Source of the DNA: Nitrospinales bacterium
GTDB taxonomy: Bacteria; Nitrospinota_A; UBA7883; JACRGQ01
NCBI GenBank assembly: GCA_023248615.1
Contig: JAHFEI010000109.1
Location: 1 to 6,899 of the forward strand
Length of the DNA stretch: 6,899 nucleotides
Direction of reading: 5' to 3'
The notes below the pieces were generated by a model, which was given only the letters and a program-made list of their open reading frames with translations, was not told the origin of the DNA and made no database searches. The position numbers and the translations under genes are program-made. Of this stretch, positions 1 through 6,660 are shown piece after piece. Numbering within the stretch: the first letter of the stretch is position 1; the number at the start of each line of letters is the position of its first letter.

Positions 1-167
1 TACATATATCAAACTTCTTCGCCCGCGAGGAGTTCCGCCGCCATTCGTTCCTTTCTGACATCGCATCCGGTGTGCTTGCAGGGTTTGGGGTGGAGGGGTA
101 CTTCATCGCGCTTCGGGCATCGAAGGGCGTGATACTAACTGGCGAGAGCCAGGATTCCAGAAGGTAG
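1..167 (+). CDS. aroQ: 3-dehydroquinate dehydratase, type II (C-terminal part only)
   Basis: This enzyme dehydrates 3-dehydroquinate to 3-dehydroshikimate in the cytoplasmic shikimate pathway. The reading frame enters from the left edge; its first complete codon is at 3-5 and its stop is TAG at 165-167, giving 54 residues. The visible protein begins HISNFFAREEFRRHS, which matches the conserved substrate-binding block of type II dehydroquinases (HISN, then AREEFRRHS). It continues through GFGVEGYFIALRA, the usual C-terminal strand and helix. About ten residues follow (ending ESQDSRR), slightly longer than many homologues. The N-terminal two thirds, including the catalytic tyrosine region, lie outside the window. 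The peptidase remnant begins about 5 nt after the stop, so the two genes were probably co-transcribed; aroQ-pepQ is a common bacterial pair. The visible part shows no damage. Confidence 0.88.
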   Translation, partial: HISNFFAREEFRRHSFLSDIASGVLAGFGVEGYFIALRASKGVILTGESQDSRR

Positions 168-172
168 CCGCC

Positions 173-1211
173 ATCTACGCCAAACGCATCAAAAAACTCC
201 GGCGCAAGCTGGATACGCTGGGGCTGGACGCCTTCGCAACGTTTAACCTGCAGAACGTCCGCTACCTTACCGGCTACAGCGGCACCAACGGCGCTGTGCT
301 GGTCACTGGCGGTTCCGCCACTTTCTTTACCGACTTCCGCTATGCCGACCAGGTAAAGGAAGAGGTTAAATCGATGAAATGCAAAATCGCCACAACCACG
401 CTTGCAGAAGAACTGGGTAAAGGGATAACCGCAGCAAAAGCCAAGCGGGTGGGGTTCGAAGACAGGCATGTGACGGTGAACCTGATGGCACAACTGAAAA
501 AGTTTACAAAGGCGCATTGGTCGCCATCCGGCGTGGTGGAAGAACTTCGGATTATCAAGGATGAAACGGAAATAGCGCTACTGGAAAAAAACTTCGGCTT
601 CCTGGAAAAAGTATTTTCCGGCATCGGGGAGATTTTGCTCCCGGGACGCAAGGAAACCGATGCGGCGGCGGAGCTGGAATACCGGCTTAAACTCCTCGGC
701 GGAGAAAAAGCGGCTTTCGATTTTATCATCGCATCTGGCGCCCGCTCGGCTCTTCCGCACGGGGTGGCCAGCGGAAAGAAAATGAAAAAAGGCGAGCCTG
801 TTATTGTGGACTGGGGGTGGGTGCTGGAAGGCTACCACTCGGACAACACGCGCACCATCTTTCTCGGAAAACCTAAACCAAAGCTGAGAAAAATTTTCGA
901 TTGCAAAAGTCGCCCCCGGAATCCCGCTGGCGGATATTGATGCGGCGGGAAGGAGCTACATTGAGGGCAAAGGGTACGGAAAATATTTCGGCCACGGCAC
1001 CGGGCATGGCGTGGGGCTGGATATCCACGAAGCGCCAAACGTAAATGCGCGCTCGAAGAATGTTGCGCGCACGGGAATGGTGTTTACCATAGAGCCGGGC
1101 ATCTACCTGCCGGGCATCGGCGGCGTGCGGATAGAAGATGTCGTCGTTGTAACCACCACCGGTTGCCGCGTCATCTCAAAAAAAATACCTAAAGGGTTTC
1201 GCCAGCCCTAA
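173..1211 (+). pseudogene. pepQ: Xaa-Pro peptidase of family M24 (pepQ type), start codon missing and frameshifted
   Basis: Intact members are cytoplasmic two-metal aminopeptidases or dipeptidases that cleave X-Pro bonds. The first frame reads from about 173 (YAKRIKKLRRKLDTLGLDAF, then NLQNVRYLTGYSGTNG) to a stop at 940. It carries the creatinase-like N-terminal domain, PHGVASG, and the first two metal aspartates at 809-811 (IVDWG) and 842-844 (SDNTRT). From about 906 homology continues in another frame (KVAPGIPLADIDAA) to TAA at 1209-1211. That part holds the ligand histidine in GHGTGHGVGLDIHEAP (1005-1007) and the glutamates in FTIEPGIY and GVRIEDVV. Between KIFD and KVAPG, family members usually have about 11-12 more residues, so the lesion looks like a deletion of roughly 32-35 nt, not a 1-nt slip. 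There is also no ATG, GTG or TTG in frame between the upstream stop (56-58) and GTG at 296. The natural start position reads ATC (173-175), with AGAAGG (159-164) as a possible ribosome site 8 nt upstream. Two separate lesions favour a real pseudogene; sequencing or assembly error remains possible. Confidence 0.82.
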
Positions 1212-1341
1212 CCCGCCCCACCCCGCAAGTTATTGATGTGTGATGTAACATAGCCGTTGTGGCGGGGACGATGGGCGCTACGCCTTCCATCCCCTCCCCG
1301 TTGCGAGGAGGGGAAAGTAGTTTTGACTTCGGAATCGAGAT
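1212..1341. other. Convergent intergenic spacer between the pepQ remnant and ndk
   Basis: This 130-nt spacer separates two convergent transcription units and shows no coding signal. CCCCGC at 1221-1226 can pair with GCGGGG at 1262-1267 across a 35-nt loop, but that is weak. The only clear structure is the GC-rich hairpin at 1290-1314, listed separately. No efp gene follows pepQ here, although efp often does in bacterial aroQ-pepQ clusters. Confidence 0.6.
1290..1314. terminator. GC-rich hairpin between convergent genes, possible terminator or palindromic repeat
   Basis: TCCCCTCC (1290-1297) and GGAGGGGA (1307-1314) form a perfect 8-bp stem around a 9-nt loop. It lies between the converging pepQ remnant and the end of ndk, where a bidirectional terminator would be expected. 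On the + strand it is followed by AAAGTAGTTTTG, so the T-run is short and offset. On the - strand no strong U-tract follows the stem. It is therefore not a textbook intrinsic terminator. Short C-rich/G-rich palindromes like this can also be dispersed intergenic repeats, which one window cannot distinguish. Confidence 0.45.
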
Positions 1342-1758
1342 TTAACGTTCGAGTGCGCTAAAGAAGTACGGCACTTCCCGGTGCGCCGATTGGGACGAAT
1401 CGGAGCCATGCACGGTATTCTTTTCCAGGTCTACCGCAAATTCCTTGCGTATCGTGCCGGGATCCGCTTTTTCCGGGTTGGTGGCTCCCATCAGTGTGCG
1501 CCAATCGGCAATTGCGTTTTCCTTTTCCAGCGCCAGCGCGATTATCGGCCCGGAGGTCATGTATTCGCACAGTGATGCGAAAAAAGGGCGCGCAGAGTGT
1601 TCCGCGTAGAACCCTTCCGCCTGCGCCTTGGTAAGCCGCAATTGTTTCATCGCGACTATCTTGAAACCCTTTTTCAGTATTACGTCCAGTATCTGCCCTT
1701 GCTTGCCGCGTTCCAGCCCGTCCGGCTTTATCAGTCCCAGTGTCCGTTCAGTTGTCAT
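1342..1758 (-). CDS. ndk: Nucleoside diphosphate kinase
   Basis: Ndk transfers the gamma phosphate of ATP to other nucleoside diphosphates through a phosphohistidine intermediate, in the cytoplasm. The 138-residue product has the normal bacterial length. It shows the N-terminal TLGLIKPDG strand with Lys11, ARPFFASLCEYMTSGP near residues 56-71, MGATNPEKADPGTIR at about 90-104, and the active-site block NTVHGSDS with catalytic His117. Nothing essential is missing. It is the last gene of the operon. Its ATG overlaps the korB stop (TGA) in an ATGA at 1755-1758, and the region upstream offers only a weak ribosome site, so translation is probably coupled to korB. The context suggests it balances ATP and GTP for the succinyl-CoA synthetase encoded upstream; that role is inferred from position. 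Confidence 0.97.
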   Translation of the reverse strand: MTTERTLGLIKPDGLERGKQGQILDVILKKGFKIVAMKQLRLTKAQAEGFYAEHSARPFFASLCEYMTSGPIIALALEKENAIADWRTLMGATNPEKADPGTIRKEFAVDLEKNTVHGSDSSQSAHREVPYFFSALER

Positions 1759-2627
1759 GGTTTAAACTCGTCTATAAATGTGTTTAGGTCGCGGTTTTTG
1801 TCGGCTTTTGCCTTCTCCTTGATTTTCTTCAAGCCGTCCAACAGCGTGGGCCGTTGCGTCTGGAAGTAAATGCCGTTGTAGACTTTGCCTGTTGGCGGGT
1901 TTACCGCCTTGTCCAGCGCCGCAACAAGGTTCGACTTGTCGTGGTCATCTGGAAGGTCGACAAAGGCATCCTTGTAAAAATCGAATGTATCGATTTTATT
2001 GAAGGTAAGACATGGCGAGATTATGTTGACGTAGGAGAATCCCTTGTGGGATATCGCCTGCTTGATTATCTCCGTCATCGCCTTCGGGTTGCCCGAGAAT
2101 GATTGCGCCACAAACGTCGCGCCGTAGGTGAGCGCGTAGGCCAGCGGGTTGACAGACGCCGGGTCTGGTGCGCCCCACGGGGTGGTTACCGACACCATGC
2201 CGGTATTGGAGGTAGGCGATGCCTGCCCCTTGGTAAGGCCGTAGATGTGGTTGTCCATCATTACCAGGGTGATGTCGGTATTTTTCCGCGCAACATGCGG
2301 GAAGTGGCCGCCGCCGATGGAGAACAAATCGCCATCGCCTCCGAAGACCACCACTTCCAGGTTCGGGTTGGCAAGCTTCAGGCCGGTGGCTACTGGGAGC
2401 GACCTGCCGTGTAGCGAGTGGAACCCGTAGGTCTTCATAAAGTATGGCAAGCGGCTGGAGCAACCGATGCCGGAAACGCAGACGGTGTTGTACAAGTCCA
2501 GTTGTAGCGCCGCAAACGCGCTTTGCACGCTGTTAAGCACGCCGTAGTCGCCGCAACCGGGGCACCATACCGGGCGGATGTCGCTTTTGTAATCCTTTGG
2601 CTTCAAGGCTTCAGCGGTGGCAGTCAT
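1755..2627 (-). CDS. korB: 2-oxoacid (probably 2-oxoglutarate):ferredoxin oxidoreductase, beta subunit
   Basis: This is the thiamine-diphosphate and 4Fe-4S subunit of a ferredoxin-dependent 2-oxoacid oxidoreductase. It interconverts 2-oxoglutarate plus CoA with succinyl-CoA, CO2 and reduced ferredoxin. The 290-residue length is typical of KorB-type subunits. Candidate cluster cysteines are Cys22 and Cys25 in WCPGCGDYG, Cys56 in SGIGCSS and Cys206 in SPCLTF. The diphosphate/Mg site is GGDGDLFSIGGGH (GDG at 97-99) followed by DNHIYGLTKGQ (125-134). Its start ATG overlaps the korA stop by 4 nt and is preceded by a near-perfect AAGGAGGT at 2633-2640. Substrate preference for 2-oxoglutarate is inferred from the adjacent sucCD genes and from KorA-like motifs in the partner; a pyruvate or branched-chain enzyme is less likely but not excluded. 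The reaction may run oxidatively or reductively. Confidence 0.93.
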   Translation of the reverse strand: MTATAEALKPKDYKSDIRPVWCPGCGDYGVLNSVQSAFAALQLDLYNTVCVSGIGCSSRLPYFMKTYGFHSLHGRSLPVATGLKLANPNLEVVVFGGDGDLFSIGGGHFPHVARKNTDITLVMMDNHIYGLTKGQASPTSNTGMVSVTTPWGAPDPASVNPLAYALTYGATFVAQSFSGNPKAMTEIIKQAISHKGFSYVNIISPCLTFNKIDTFDFYKDAFVDLPDDHDKSNLVAALDKAVNPPTGKVYNGIYFQTQRPTLLDGLKKIKEKAKADKNRDLNTFIDEFKP

Positions 2628-4351
2628 TTGCTTACCTCCTTAATTTTTTCGAGTATTTGTTTGGGCGTAAATGGCAGGCCGCCGTAAATCGGGTAGCTTA
2701 TGCCGTCGATGCCGGTTTTGCCGCGCAGTATCTCGGCGAACTGGCCCTGCTTGTTCACTTCCGGGATAAGTATCTTTTTGCAGGAGGCGGCAAACGCCTT
2801 TATCTGCTTTTCTTGTAGCGGCCACACTAGTTTGGGATGCAAGGCTTTCACCTTCAATCCCTCGGCGCGAGCCATATCCACAGCTTCGCGCACTGTGCCT
2901 AGGGTGGAACCCCAGCTTATTACGCCCACATCCGCCGGGCCGCTTCCCTGTTCTTCGGGAGGCGGTACAAAGTCCGCTATGCCTTCCATCTTCTTAAAGC
3001 GCTTATCGCTCATCTTTATGTGGTCTTCCGGCGTGAACGACGGAGCCGACGATTGCGAGTGTTCCAGCCCGGTGGAGATATACGCCCCACCCACTTCGCC
3101 CGGAATGGACATCGCGGAGACGCCCGATTCGGTGAGTTTGTAGCGCAGGTATTTCTCGTCGCCGCCCGGCTTGAAGCGTTCGCGGTTTACTATCGTGTAT
3201 TTCTTCGGGTCGGGCCGTTTGATGGATTCCGTGCGGAAGCCAAGCGAACCGTCCGTTAGCAACAGCACCGGTATCTGGTACTTTTCCGCTATGTTGAATG
3301 CCAGCACCGTCAGGTCTACCGCGTCCGCCACATTTTCTGCGGAGAGCACCACGCGGGGCGCATCGCCGTGTCCGCCGTGTACCGCCATAAACAGGTCGGA
3401 CTGTTCGTGCTTTGTGGGTAGACCGGTAGAAGGGCCGCCACGTTGGACGTTCACCACCACGCAGGGGATTTCCGCCATGGATGCAAGCCCCAAAAGCTCC
3501 TGCATCAGCGAAAGGCCGGGGCCGGAGGTGGAGGTCATCGCTTTTGCGCCCGCATACGATGCGCCAAGCACGTTTGCCAGCGACGCTATTTCGTCTTCGG
3601 CCTGCACCAGTGTGCCATCCACCTTCGGCAGTTCGCCTGCGAGGTAAATGGCAACTTCGGTTGCCGGGGTTATGGGGTAACAGCTAAGAAAGTTGCATCC
3701 CGCAATCAGCGCGCCAAGGCCTACCGCCTCGTTGCCGGAGATGAGGATTATGTCCTTGTCCACCTTGTCGGTGTGCCCCATCGTGAACGGGTCGGTTTTT
3801 TTGTAGTGTTCCTTGAAATAGTTAATGCCCGCTTCAATCGCCTTCATGTTGGTATCCACCACCGCTTGCCCCTTCTTGCCGAACTTCTCGCGGATGGTGT
3901 CTTTCAGCGATTCCAGCGCGATATCGAACACATAAGAGAGCAGGCCGAGCGCCACCATGTTTTTAGCGCGGTACATGTCCAGGTCTTTTTTCGCTATCTT
4001 GGACATCGGTATCGCGTAGCAGGTAACGCCTTCTATCTTTACTTCCTCTTCGATGTCGCCGCCCGGGTAGTCGTACACCAAAACGGTGCCTGGAATAAGC
4101 TGGCTCTTGTTCTTGTCCAGCGCTTCCTGGTTGAACGCGCAGAAGACGTTAAACCCTGTGCCTTCGGATTTAATCTCGTCTTTCGAAAAACGTATCTGGT
4201 ACATTGCGTATCCGCCACGTATCTCCGCAGGGAAGGTTTTGAAGGTCAGCACATTAAGGCCGGAACGCGCCGCCGCCTGCGCGACCATGTCCCCGGCGCT
4301 TATGATGCCTTCGCCACCCTCTCCGCCAATTCTGATAATCAAATCGCTCAT
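2624..4351 (-). CDS. korA: 2-oxoacid (probably 2-oxoglutarate):ferredoxin oxidoreductase, fused gamma-alpha subunit
   Basis: This is the large partner of korB. The 575 residues comprise an N-terminal gamma-type domain of about 190 residues, beginning IIRIGGEGGEGIISAGD, joined to an alpha domain starting near GNEAVGLGALIAGC (206-219). The alpha domain carries the signature YPITPATE (225-232), the TSTSGPG block (273-279) and RGGPSTGLPTKHEQSDL (304-320), characteristic of KorA-type enzymes. The C-terminal part (from about 475) is the domain that packs on the core dimer. Such gamma-alpha fusions are well known in two-subunit enzymes. No separate delta ferredoxin subunit is encoded in this operon, so electrons probably go to a free ferredoxin. 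The gene starts 25 nt after sucD with GGGAGAGAG just before the ATG, and ends in an ATGA overlap with korB. The sequence looks intact. Assignment to 2-oxoglutarate rests on family motifs plus context. Confidence 0.93.
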   Translation of the reverse strand: MSDLIIRIGGEGGEGIISAGDMVAQAAARSGLNVLTFKTFPAEIRGGYAMYQIRFSKDEIKSEGTGFNVFCAFNQEALDKNKSQLIPGTVLVYDYPGGDIEEEVKIEGVTCYAIPMSKIAKKDLDMYRAKNMVALGLLSYVFDIALESLKDTIREKFGKKGQAVVDTNMKAIEAGINYFKEHYKKTDPFTMGHTDKVDKDIILISGNEAVGLGALIAGCNFLSCYPITPATEVAIYLAGELPKVDGTLVQAEDEIASLANVLGASYAGAKAMTSTSGPGLSLMQELLGLASMAEIPCVVVNVQRGGPSTGLPTKHEQSDLFMAVHGGHGDAPRVVLSAENVADAVDLTVLAFNIAEKYQIPVLLLTDGSLGFRTESIKRPDPKKYTIVNRERFKPGGDEKYLRYKLTESGVSAMSIPGEVGGAYISTGLEHSQSSAPSFTPEDHIKMSDKRFKKMEGIADFVPPPEEQGSGPADVGVISWGSTLGTVREAVDMARAEGLKVKALHPKLVWPLQEKQIKAFAASCKKILIPEVNKQGQFAEILRGKTGIDGISYPIYGGLPFTPKQILEKIKEVSK

Positions 4352-4376
4352 TCACTCTCTCCCATTCTCAGGTTGC

Positions 4377-5246
4377 TCACTTGAGTACCTTTTTTACGGC
4401 CTCACCGATATCCGCCGGGCTTATACAAACGTGTATCCCGGCTTTTTTCATCGCATCCATTTTTTCTTTTGCCGTTCCCTTGCCCCCCGCGATGATGGCT
4501 CCTGCGTGGCCCATCCTGCGTCCTGGTGGCGCTGTCTGCCCGGCTATGAAGCCTACCACCGGCTTCTTAACATGGTTCTTGATATATTCCGCCGCCTCTT
4601 CTTCGGCGTTGCCGCCTATTTCGCCTATCATCACTATTACGTCGGTGTCCTTGTCCTCATTGAACAGCTTTATGGCGTCTGTGTGGTTTGTGCCTATCAC
4701 CGGGTCGCCGCCTATGCCTATGCAGGTGGATTGGCCGATGCCAAGCGCGGTAAGTTGCCCCACCGCTTCATAGGTAAGGGTGCCGGAGCGGGAAACTATG
4801 CCAACCCTACCGGGTTTGTGGATGTGGCCCGGCATTATTCCTATCTTGGCCTGTCCGGGGGTGATGATGCCAGGGCAGTTCGGCCCGATAAGGCGCGAGC
4901 CGCCTCCTTTTATGGCGTTGTACGCTTTTACCATGTCCTGCGACGGGATGCCCTCCGTTATGCACACGATAAGCTCTATCCCGGCGTCGAACGCTTCCAG
5001 TATCGCGTCTGCCGCAAATGGGGGCGGCACGAATATCATGGTGGCATTTGCTTTTGTTTCCCTCACGGCATCGCGCACGGTGTTAAAAACCGGTATGCCC
5101 TCTACCTTCTGCCCGGCCTTGCCAGGAGTGACGCCCGCAACTACGTTTGTGCCGTAATCTCGGCTACCGAGTGCGTGGAACATCCCCTCTTTACCGGTGA
5201 TACCCTGTACAACAAGCCTTGTGTGGTTCCCTACAAGTACGCCCAT
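4377..5246 (-). CDS. sucD: Succinyl-CoA synthetase (ADP/GDP-forming), alpha subunit
   Basis: The alpha subunit binds CoA and carries the phosphohistidine of succinyl-CoA synthetase, which couples succinyl-CoA to succinate with substrate-level phosphorylation in the TCA cycle (or the reverse). The 289 residues match the usual length. The N-terminal CoA-binding Rossmann fold shows VVQGITGKEGMFH (12-24). IGPNCPGIITPGQ (120-131) leads into the ligase domain. GEIGGNAEEEAAEYI (208-222) follows, and the active-site histidine is His247 in GRRMGHAGAII. The ATG start is 3 nt after the sucC stop, with AAAGGG inside the sucC 3' end as ribosome site, so the two subunits should be made together. All key residues are present. 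Confidence 0.97.
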   Translation of the reverse strand: MGVLVGNHTRLVVQGITGKEGMFHALGSRDYGTNVVAGVTPGKAGQKVEGIPVFNTVRDAVRETKANATMIFVPPPFAADAILEAFDAGIELIVCITEGIPSQDMVKAYNAIKGGGSRLIGPNCPGIITPGQAKIGIMPGHIHKPGRVGIVSRSGTLTYEAVGQLTALGIGQSTCIGIGGDPVIGTNHTDAIKLFNEDKDTDVIVMIGEIGGNAEEEAAEYIKNHVKKPVVGFIAGQTAPPGRRMGHAGAIIAGGKGTAKEKMDAMKKAGIHVCISPADIGEAVKKVLK

Positions 5247-5249
5247 GGT

Positions 5250-6413
5250 TTACCCTTTCAAGGCCGCGACGGCCTTTAGTGCGCCATCTTTCATATCGCT
5301 GGCGATGATGAATTTAAGGCCGCTTTCAGCAAGTATCTTTTTCCCCTCGTCCACGTTTGTCCCCTCCATGCGGATGACAATCGGGATTTTTATCTCTATC
5401 TTCTTAGCGGCGGATACAACGCCTGTCGCCAGCCTGTCGCACCGCAAGATGCCGCCAAAGATATTGATGAAAATTGCCCGCACCGAGCTGTCGGCGATGA
5501 TGATTTTCAACGCCTCCTCTATCTGCTCCGCGCTTGCGCCGCCGCCCACATCCAGGAAGTTGGCCGGTTCGCCGCCGGAATGCTTGATGATATCCATGGT
5601 CGCCATGGCCAGCCCGGCGCCATTCACCATGCACCCGATATTGCCGAAAAGTTTTATGTAGTTCAGGTTGAACTTGGATGCGTCCACTTCCAGGGGGTCT
5701 TCCTCGTCCAGGTCGCGGTAGCCTGTCGACTCCTTGTGGCGGAACATCGCGTTGTCGTCATACGCCAGCTTCGCGTCCAGCGCCAGCACCTTCCCGTCCT
5801 TGGTTTGCACCAGCGGGTTTATCTCCGCCATGGAAAGGTCTTCCCTTACATACATATCGTAGAATTTCGCGATGAAACTGCATGCCGCCCCAATCATCTC
5901 CTGCGGGAACTCCAGCCCGTAGGCAAGCTGGCGGCATTGGTAAGGCATTATCCCCACAGCCGGGTCCACTACGACTTTCAGGATTTTCTCCGGGCTTTTT
6001 TCGGCCACAACTTCAATGTCCATGCCGCCTTCGGTGGAGGCCATGATTACGTTTTTGGAGGATGCGCGATCCAGCACGATGCTGATGTACAACTCGCGCT
6101 GTATCTGGCACCCGGCCTCGACCAGTAACTTTTTCACCACACGGCCTTCCGGCCCCGTCTGGTGGGTTATCAGGGTCATGCCCATTATGGCCTTCGCCTG
6201 CTGTTCCGCCTCGTCTGCGGAGAAAGCCAGCTTTACGCCGCCACCCTTGCCGCGACCGCCAGCGTGAATCTGCGCCTTTACTACCACGGGGAAGCTACCA
6301 AGCCTTCCGGCCAGTTCCCTTACGTTATAAGTACTCTCCGTATGGTACCCCTCCGGCACCGGCAGGCCGTACTTACGCAAAATCTCCTTAGCTTGATATT
6401 CGTGTAATTTCAA
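5250..6413 (-). CDS. sucC: Succinyl-CoA synthetase, beta subunit (TTG start)
   Basis: This is the nucleotide-binding and specificity subunit paired with SucD. The 387 residues match the family. It begins with the conserved MKLHEYQAKEILRKYG. The ATP-grasp domain follows with Lys46 in VVVKAQIHAGGRGKGGG. The Mg/nucleotide residues Asn199 (MAEINPL) and Asp213 (ALDAKL) fall at the same numbers as in the E. coli enzyme. The C-terminal ligase domain includes LFGNIGCMVNGAGLAM (255-270) and NIFGGILRCD (317-326). The start codon is TTG (6411-6413). It is supported by family alignment, a perfect GGAGGAGGT ribosome site just upstream, and the absence of a better in-frame start. It is the first gene of the operon. 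ATP versus GTP preference cannot be read safely from the sequence. Confidence 0.97.
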   Translation of the reverse strand: MKLHEYQAKEILRKYGLPVPEGYHTESTYNVRELAGRLGSFPVVVKAQIHAGGRGKGGGVKLAFSADEAEQQAKAIMGMTLITHQTGPEGRVVKKLLVEAGCQIQRELYISIVLDRASSKNVIMASTEGGMDIEVVAEKSPEKILKVVVDPAVGIMPYQCRQLAYGLEFPQEMIGAACSFIAKFYDMYVREDLSMAEINPLVQTKDGKVLALDAKLAYDDNAMFRHKESTGYRDLDEEDPLEVDASKFNLNYIKLFGNIGCMVNGAGLAMATMDIIKHSGGEPANFLDVGGGASAEQIEEALKIIIADSSVRAIFINIFGGILRCDRLATGVVSAAKKIEIKIPIVIRMEGTNVDEGKKILAESGLKFIIASDMKDGALKAVAALKG

Positions 6414-6416
6414 GTT

Positions 6417-6425
6417 ACCTCCTCC
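6417..6425 (-). promoter_or_regulatory. Strong ribosome binding site that fixes the sucC TTG start
   Basis: Read on the - strand this is GGAGGAGGT. The AGGAGG core ends 4 nt, and the first GGAGG 7 nt, before the TTG codon. It is among the strongest ribosome sites in the window and compensates for the weak start codon. It decides the start of sucC. Confidence 0.85.
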
Positions 6426-6426
6426 G

Positions 6427-6456
6427 AGTTACACAAGACGAGTAAAAGTAACACAA
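6427..6456. repeat. Pair of 10-bp direct repeats, 20 bp apart, upstream of sucC
   Basis: AGTTACACAA (6427-6436) and AGTAACACAA (6447-6456) match at 9 of 10 positions and start exactly 20 bp apart, close to two helical turns. On the - strand they read TTGTGT(A/T)ACT and lie just upstream of the sucC ribosome site. Such spacing fits a dimeric or tandem regulator site. The same bases give a poor promoter (TTGTGT, 17 nt, TGTAAC) whose start would fall almost on the ribosome site. No known regulator consensus is recognised with confidence. Confidence 0.35.
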
Positions 6457-6488
6457 ATGGGCGTATTTTCGCAACCTCCGGAAGGGGA

Positions 6489-6514
6489 TTTTCCGCTCCG
6501 GTATAGGCGGAAAA
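6489..6514. repeat. 8-bp inverted repeat in the sucC/tRNA-Lys intergenic region
   Basis: TTTTCCGC (6489-6496) and GCGGAAAA (6507-6514) form a perfect inverted repeat around a 10-nt spacer. It lies about 75-100 nt upstream of the sucC start. It does not end in a U-tract on either strand in the right place for an intrinsic terminator. It could be an operator or a 5' leader hairpin of the sucC transcript. A TATATT sequence read on the - strand at about 6514-6521 is a possible -10 element just upstream, but without a good -35. Confidence 0.35.
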
Positions 6515-6532
6515 AAATATAGTTTGTTTCTC

Positions 6533-6561
6533 TTGCCCTATGGCGCAAGGTAACTTACAAT
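6533..6561 (+). promoter_or_regulatory. Sigma70-type promoter of tRNA-Lys
   Basis: TTGCCC (6533-6538) and TACAAT (6556-6561) are separated by exactly 17 nt. The -10 matches the consensus at 5 of 6 positions and the -35 at 4 of 6. Transcription would start near 6568, about 17 nt before the mature tRNA 5' end. It points away from sucC, so this intergenic region is divergent. Confidence 0.65.
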
Positions 6562-6584
6562 TACCCCTTCACTCAATTTGGTGC

Positions 6585-6639
<55 letters not shown>

Positions 6640-6660
<21 letters not shown>

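Noticed and set aside
899..912. Programmed ribosomal frameshift in the peptidase
   Set aside because: A run of four A follows the stop of homology, but about a dozen conserved residues are also missing at the same point, which a programmed slip would not explain.
340..1038. Minus-strand open frames opposite the peptidase
   Set aside because: Low-complexity, Ser/Pro/Arg-rich translations with no family signature; they mirror the peptidase reading frame.
1011..1211. A separate small + strand gene after the peptidase stop
   Set aside because: Its sequence is plainly the C-terminal catalytic part of the M24 peptidase, so it was merged into the pseudogene.
1221..1267. CCCCGC/GCGGGG stem in the convergent spacer
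   Set aside because: Only 6 bp with a 35-nt loop; likely by chance in GC-rich sequence.
3443..5279. Long + strand open frames (about 313 and 397 codons) running antisense to korA and sucD
   Set aside because: They lie opposite well-conserved, motif-complete genes, show no recognisable domain, and are expected from the strong third-position GC bias of the real genes.
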